DNA of 64,000 nucleotides. Origin: Mesorhizobium sp. RMAD-H1 (lineage in GTDB: Bacteria > Pseudomonadota > Alphaproteobacteria > Rhizobiales > Rhizobiaceae). The DNA lies in assembly GCF_014191375.1 (NCBI RefSeq), contig NZ_JACHWN010000003.1:62001-126000 (forward strand). The letters are read 5' to 3'. Position 1 is the stretch's first letter; each line of letters opens with the position of its first letter. Positions 61,843 through 64,000 of the stretch are shown one piece after another. A program made the translations under genes and the position numbers. The notes under the pieces were generated by a model. It ran no database searches and was not told where the DNA came from. It worked only from the letters and a program-made list of their open reading frames with translations.

Positions 61843-62765
61843 CTATTTTCTGCGCGATAAGGCTCGGCCATCACTTCTCTGCAAAACGAGCGGAATGCTT
61901 CCGCGCGACGGGTGAGTTTAGCCGAACGGCTCCAGGCGAGCACGACCGGATAGCGGCTTCCCACGCCCGAGACATATCGCGTCACCACCCGGCTGCCATC
62001 GTAGGTAACAGGCGCAGCCGGCTTCTGGATCAGCATCGTATAAGCCAGGCCGCGCGCGGCGAGTGTGCGTGCCAGTTCGAAATTGGATGTGCGATAGGCG
62101 ATGCGGGGCTGCACGCCCGCCTGGGCAAAAACCTCGAAAGTGTTGCTGGCGGCGGGAGGCACCTCGAAGAGAATGAACGGCTCATGTGCGATATCGCGCA
62201 GGTCGATTTCCTTCTCTCCGGCAAGCCGGTGGTTCTCCTGGAGGACGAGATGTGGCCGCAATTCGTAGAGGCGCTCTCTCTCCACATCGTCGCCGAGGCC
62301 GAATTCATAGAGCAACGCCAATTCGCAGATGCCCGCGCGCAATTCTGCCCGGATTTCATCGGTGGAACCTTCCATAAGCTCCAGATCGATCGCCGGATGA
62401 CGCTCCCTGAAGCCCGAGAAGAGACGCGGCACGAGAAGTGGCGCCATTGTCGTATAGCAGCCAACGGTCAGGCGACCGGTAAGGCCCTGCTCCCACCCAT
62501 GGGCGGCTGAGTATAGATCGCCCGCCGCGTCCAGCACCGCGCGGGCCTCCCCCAGAAGCCTTACACCTGCAGCGGTCAGGTTAGCGCCGTGCGACCTGCG
62601 ACGGGCGAGTAGGGGCGTGCCCAGCTCCTCCTCGAGCTCCGTGAGGGCCTGGGAGAGAGCCGTCTGTGAGATGTTCAGCCGTTCGGAGGCCCCCCGTATC
62701 GATCCGGCCTCGGCGATGGCCAGAAAATAACCGATCTGCCGCAGCGAGAAACGCGGGATTTGCAA
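61839..62765 (-). CDS. LysR family transcriptional regulator
   Basis: A 308-residue LTTR. HTH region FLAIAEAGSIRGASERLNISQTAL (about residues 12-35) and LEEELGTPLLARRR; the effector domain follows. TTG 62765 has AAGGAG 7 bases upstream; an in-frame GTG at 62771 is only one base from the same site and disfavoured. It is divergent from a cytochrome P450 gene (62901), the classical arrangement for a LysR target, and may not belong to the hpa system. Confidence 0.86.
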   Translation of the reverse strand: MQIPRFSLRQIGYFLAIAEAGSIRGASERLNISQTALSQALTELEEELGTPLLARRRSHGANLTAAGVRLLGEARAVLDAAGDLYSAAHGWEQGLTGRLTVGCYTTMAPLLVPRLFSGFRERHPAIDLELMEGSTDEIRAELRAGICELALLYEFGLGDDVERERLYELRPHLVLQENHRLAGEKEIDLRDIAHEPFILFEVPPAASNTFEVFAQAGVQPRIAYRTSNFELARTLAARGLAYTMLIQKPAAPVTYDGSRVVTRYVSGVGSRYPVVLAWSRSAKLTRRAEAFRSFCREVMAEPYRAENS

Positions 62766-62900
62766 GGGCACTCTCCTTCTGCGGAAAAACCGTGATAGTA
62801 GCGCATATAAATCTATTTTACATGTTTTCTATTTGTCGCGAAACTCCTCGTCGAAGTGGCACGGCTCGGGGGCTCCGCTGTCGCTGTGGAGGAGAACGCG

Positions 62901-64000
62901 ATGGACGCGAAAGTTGCAAAGCCGGGCGAGGGCATCAGGCTCTCCGACCTGTGGAACGATCCATATCCGATTTATGCGAAGCTTCGCCGGGAGGTGCCGG
63001 TCGCCTGGGTTCCCGCGGCAAACCGCTACCTCGTCACGCGCCACGAGGATATCGTGGCGCTGGAGCGGCAGCCCGAGATTTTCAGCGCCGATGAGGAAAA
63101 CTCGCTGATGAAGCGTGTGATGGGCCACACGCTCCTGCGCAAGGACGGGCCGAGCCACAAGCGCGAGCGCGTTGCCTGTGAGCCGGCATTGCGCCCTGCT
63201 ACGGTGAAGAACCATTGGATGCCGGAATTCCGCCGCATCGTCGATGAACTCATCGACGGTTTCATCACAGATGGCGAGGCAGACCTGTTCGACCGCTTTG
63301 CCGCGCCCTGTGCGGCGCTGTCGCTCGCCCGCATGCTGGGCCTCACCAATGTCGACCAGAAGGATTTGCGTGAGTGGTCGCAGGCGATGATGGACGGCAC
63401 GGGCAATTATGCCGACGATCCGGAAGTCTGGAGGCGCGCGGAAGCGGCCTCCAGCGGGGTGGATGCAGCGCTGGACGAGGTCATCCCCTATCTCAGCCGA
63501 AATCCCGACCAGTCCTTGGTCTCCTGCATGCTTCACGCGGACGATCCGTTGAGCCGCGAGGAAATCGCCGCCAACGTCAAGGTCATCATCGGTGGCGGCC
63601 TGAACGAGCCGCGTGACGCGATCGCGACCGGCGCCTATGCGCTGCTGAGCAATCCCCGCCAACGCGCGGCTGTCGAAGCGGATTTTGCTTTATGGCGACT
63701 GGTCTTTGAGGAAACCATCCGCTGGGTCGCACCCATCGGCATGTATCCTCGCCAGACCACGCGTGAAGTCGAGCTGGGCGGCACGCTCCTGCCCAAGGGC
63801 GCGCGCATCGGCGTCGTGCTCGCCTCCGGAAACCGCGATGAGACCGTGTTTGAAAATCCGGATGTCTTTGACATTCATCGAGCGAAGAAGCCGCATGTCG
63901 CTTTCGGTGGCGGGCCGCATTTCTGTCTCGGCGCCTGGGCAGCTCGGGTGCAGGTCGGTGAGGTGGCGTTGCCGGCGCTCTTCGGGCGCCTGAAGAATCT
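62901..64000 (+). CDS. Cytochrome P450 (3' end cut by window edge)
   Basis: 366 codons are visible from ATG 62901 (GGAGGAG 6 bases upstream) to the edge, of a normal length of about 400-410. The ExxR motif ETIR is at residues 271-274, and the heme-binding loop FGGGPHFC (335-342) supplies C342. The I-helix segment reads GGGLNEPRD (231-239), with NEP where most P450s have the acid-threonine pair, so proton delivery may differ. It is a class I-like soluble bacterial P450 that would need a ferredoxin and reductase, probably encoded beyond the edge. Divergent LysR gene may control it. Substrate unknown. Confidence 0.88.
   Translation, partial: MDAKVAKPGEGIRLSDLWNDPYPIYAKLRREVPVAWVPAANRYLVTRHEDIVALERQPEIFSADEENSLMKRVMGHTLLRKDGPSHKRERVACEPALRPATVKNHWMPEFRRIVDELIDGFITDGEADLFDRFAAPCAALSLARMLGLTNVDQKDLREWSQAMMDGTGNYADDPEVWRRAEAASSGVDAALDEVIPYLSRNPDQSLVSCMLHADDPLSREEIAANVKVIIGGGLNEPRDAIATGAYALLSNPRQRAAVEADFALWRLVFEETIRWVAPIGMYPRQTTREVELGGTLLPKGARIGVVLASGNRDETVFENPDVFDIHRAKKPHVAFGGGPHFCLGAWAARVQVGEVALPALFGRLKN

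Overview
The window is about 62% GC and carries compact operons with many ATGA/GTGA start-stop overlaps. Several signatures point to an alphaproteobacterium of the order Hyphomicrobiales (Rhizobiales), most likely Rhizobiaceae: two small RNAs whose hairpin loops carry CCUCCUCCC-type motifs (as in the alpha-r14/NfeR1 family), a DUF6481 gene beside a cold-shock gene, an aberrant rhizobial-type EF-G paralogue, and HcnABC/opine-oxidase-like dehydrogenase genes. No rRNA, tRNA, insertion sequence, CRISPR array or phage gene was seen. It reads as an ordinary accessory-rich stretch of chromosome or chromid.

Layout. 1-11.3 kb is a mosaic of transporters and regulators: a DUF475/TerC-like membrane protein cut by the left edge, an MFS carrier, an AadA-like nucleotidyltransferase, an SDR/cupin pair, a TetR/MFS efflux pair with two palindromic operators, an XRE/SulP pair and a LysE/Lrp pair. 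10.4-18.1 kb is an IclR-controlled catabolic island: a spermidine/putrescine-type ABC importer (ATPase, two permeases, binding protein) wrapped around a three-subunit flavin/iron-sulfur dehydrogenase of the opine oxidase or D-hydroxyproline dehydrogenase type. 18.1-22.2 kb holds LysR, a Tat-exported SDR, a PPC-domain protein, periplasmic Cu/Zn superoxide dismutase and an AI-2E-family membrane protein. 22.8-29.3 kb is a surface-polysaccharide module: UDP-glucose dehydrogenase, two glycosyltransferases, a Wzx-like flippase and a pyruvyltransferase.

29.5-46 kb holds a degenerate EF-G paralogue, two convergent small RNAs, an APC permease, DUF6481, a cold-shock protein, a CocE-type hydrolase, a MerR/MFS pair, several small conserved genes, and a large autotransporter whose passenger begins with a complete PAP2 acid-phosphatase domain. 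46.2-61.8 kb is a homoprotocatechuate (4-hydroxyphenylacetate) degradation island. HpaBC hydroxylates 4-hydroxyphenylacetate, HpaD opens the ring, HpaE, F, G, H and I process the product to pyruvate and succinic semialdehyde, and a GabD-type dehydrogenase gives succinate. A four-gene branched-chain-amino-acid-type ABC importer probably supplies the substrate. HpaA (AraC) and HpaR (MarR) are the likely regulators, and a TTAACATGTTAA-like palindrome recurs in the control regions of the island. The right edge has a LysR gene divergent from a truncated cytochrome P450.

The most distinctive items are the two convergent anti-Shine-Dalgarno small RNAs (32.5-33.0 kb), the EF-G paralogue lacking switch I and the catalytic histidine, the PAP2-autotransporter fusion, the inferred HpaR regulon, and an unexplained multi-stem leader RNA candidate at about 1.0-1.14 kb.
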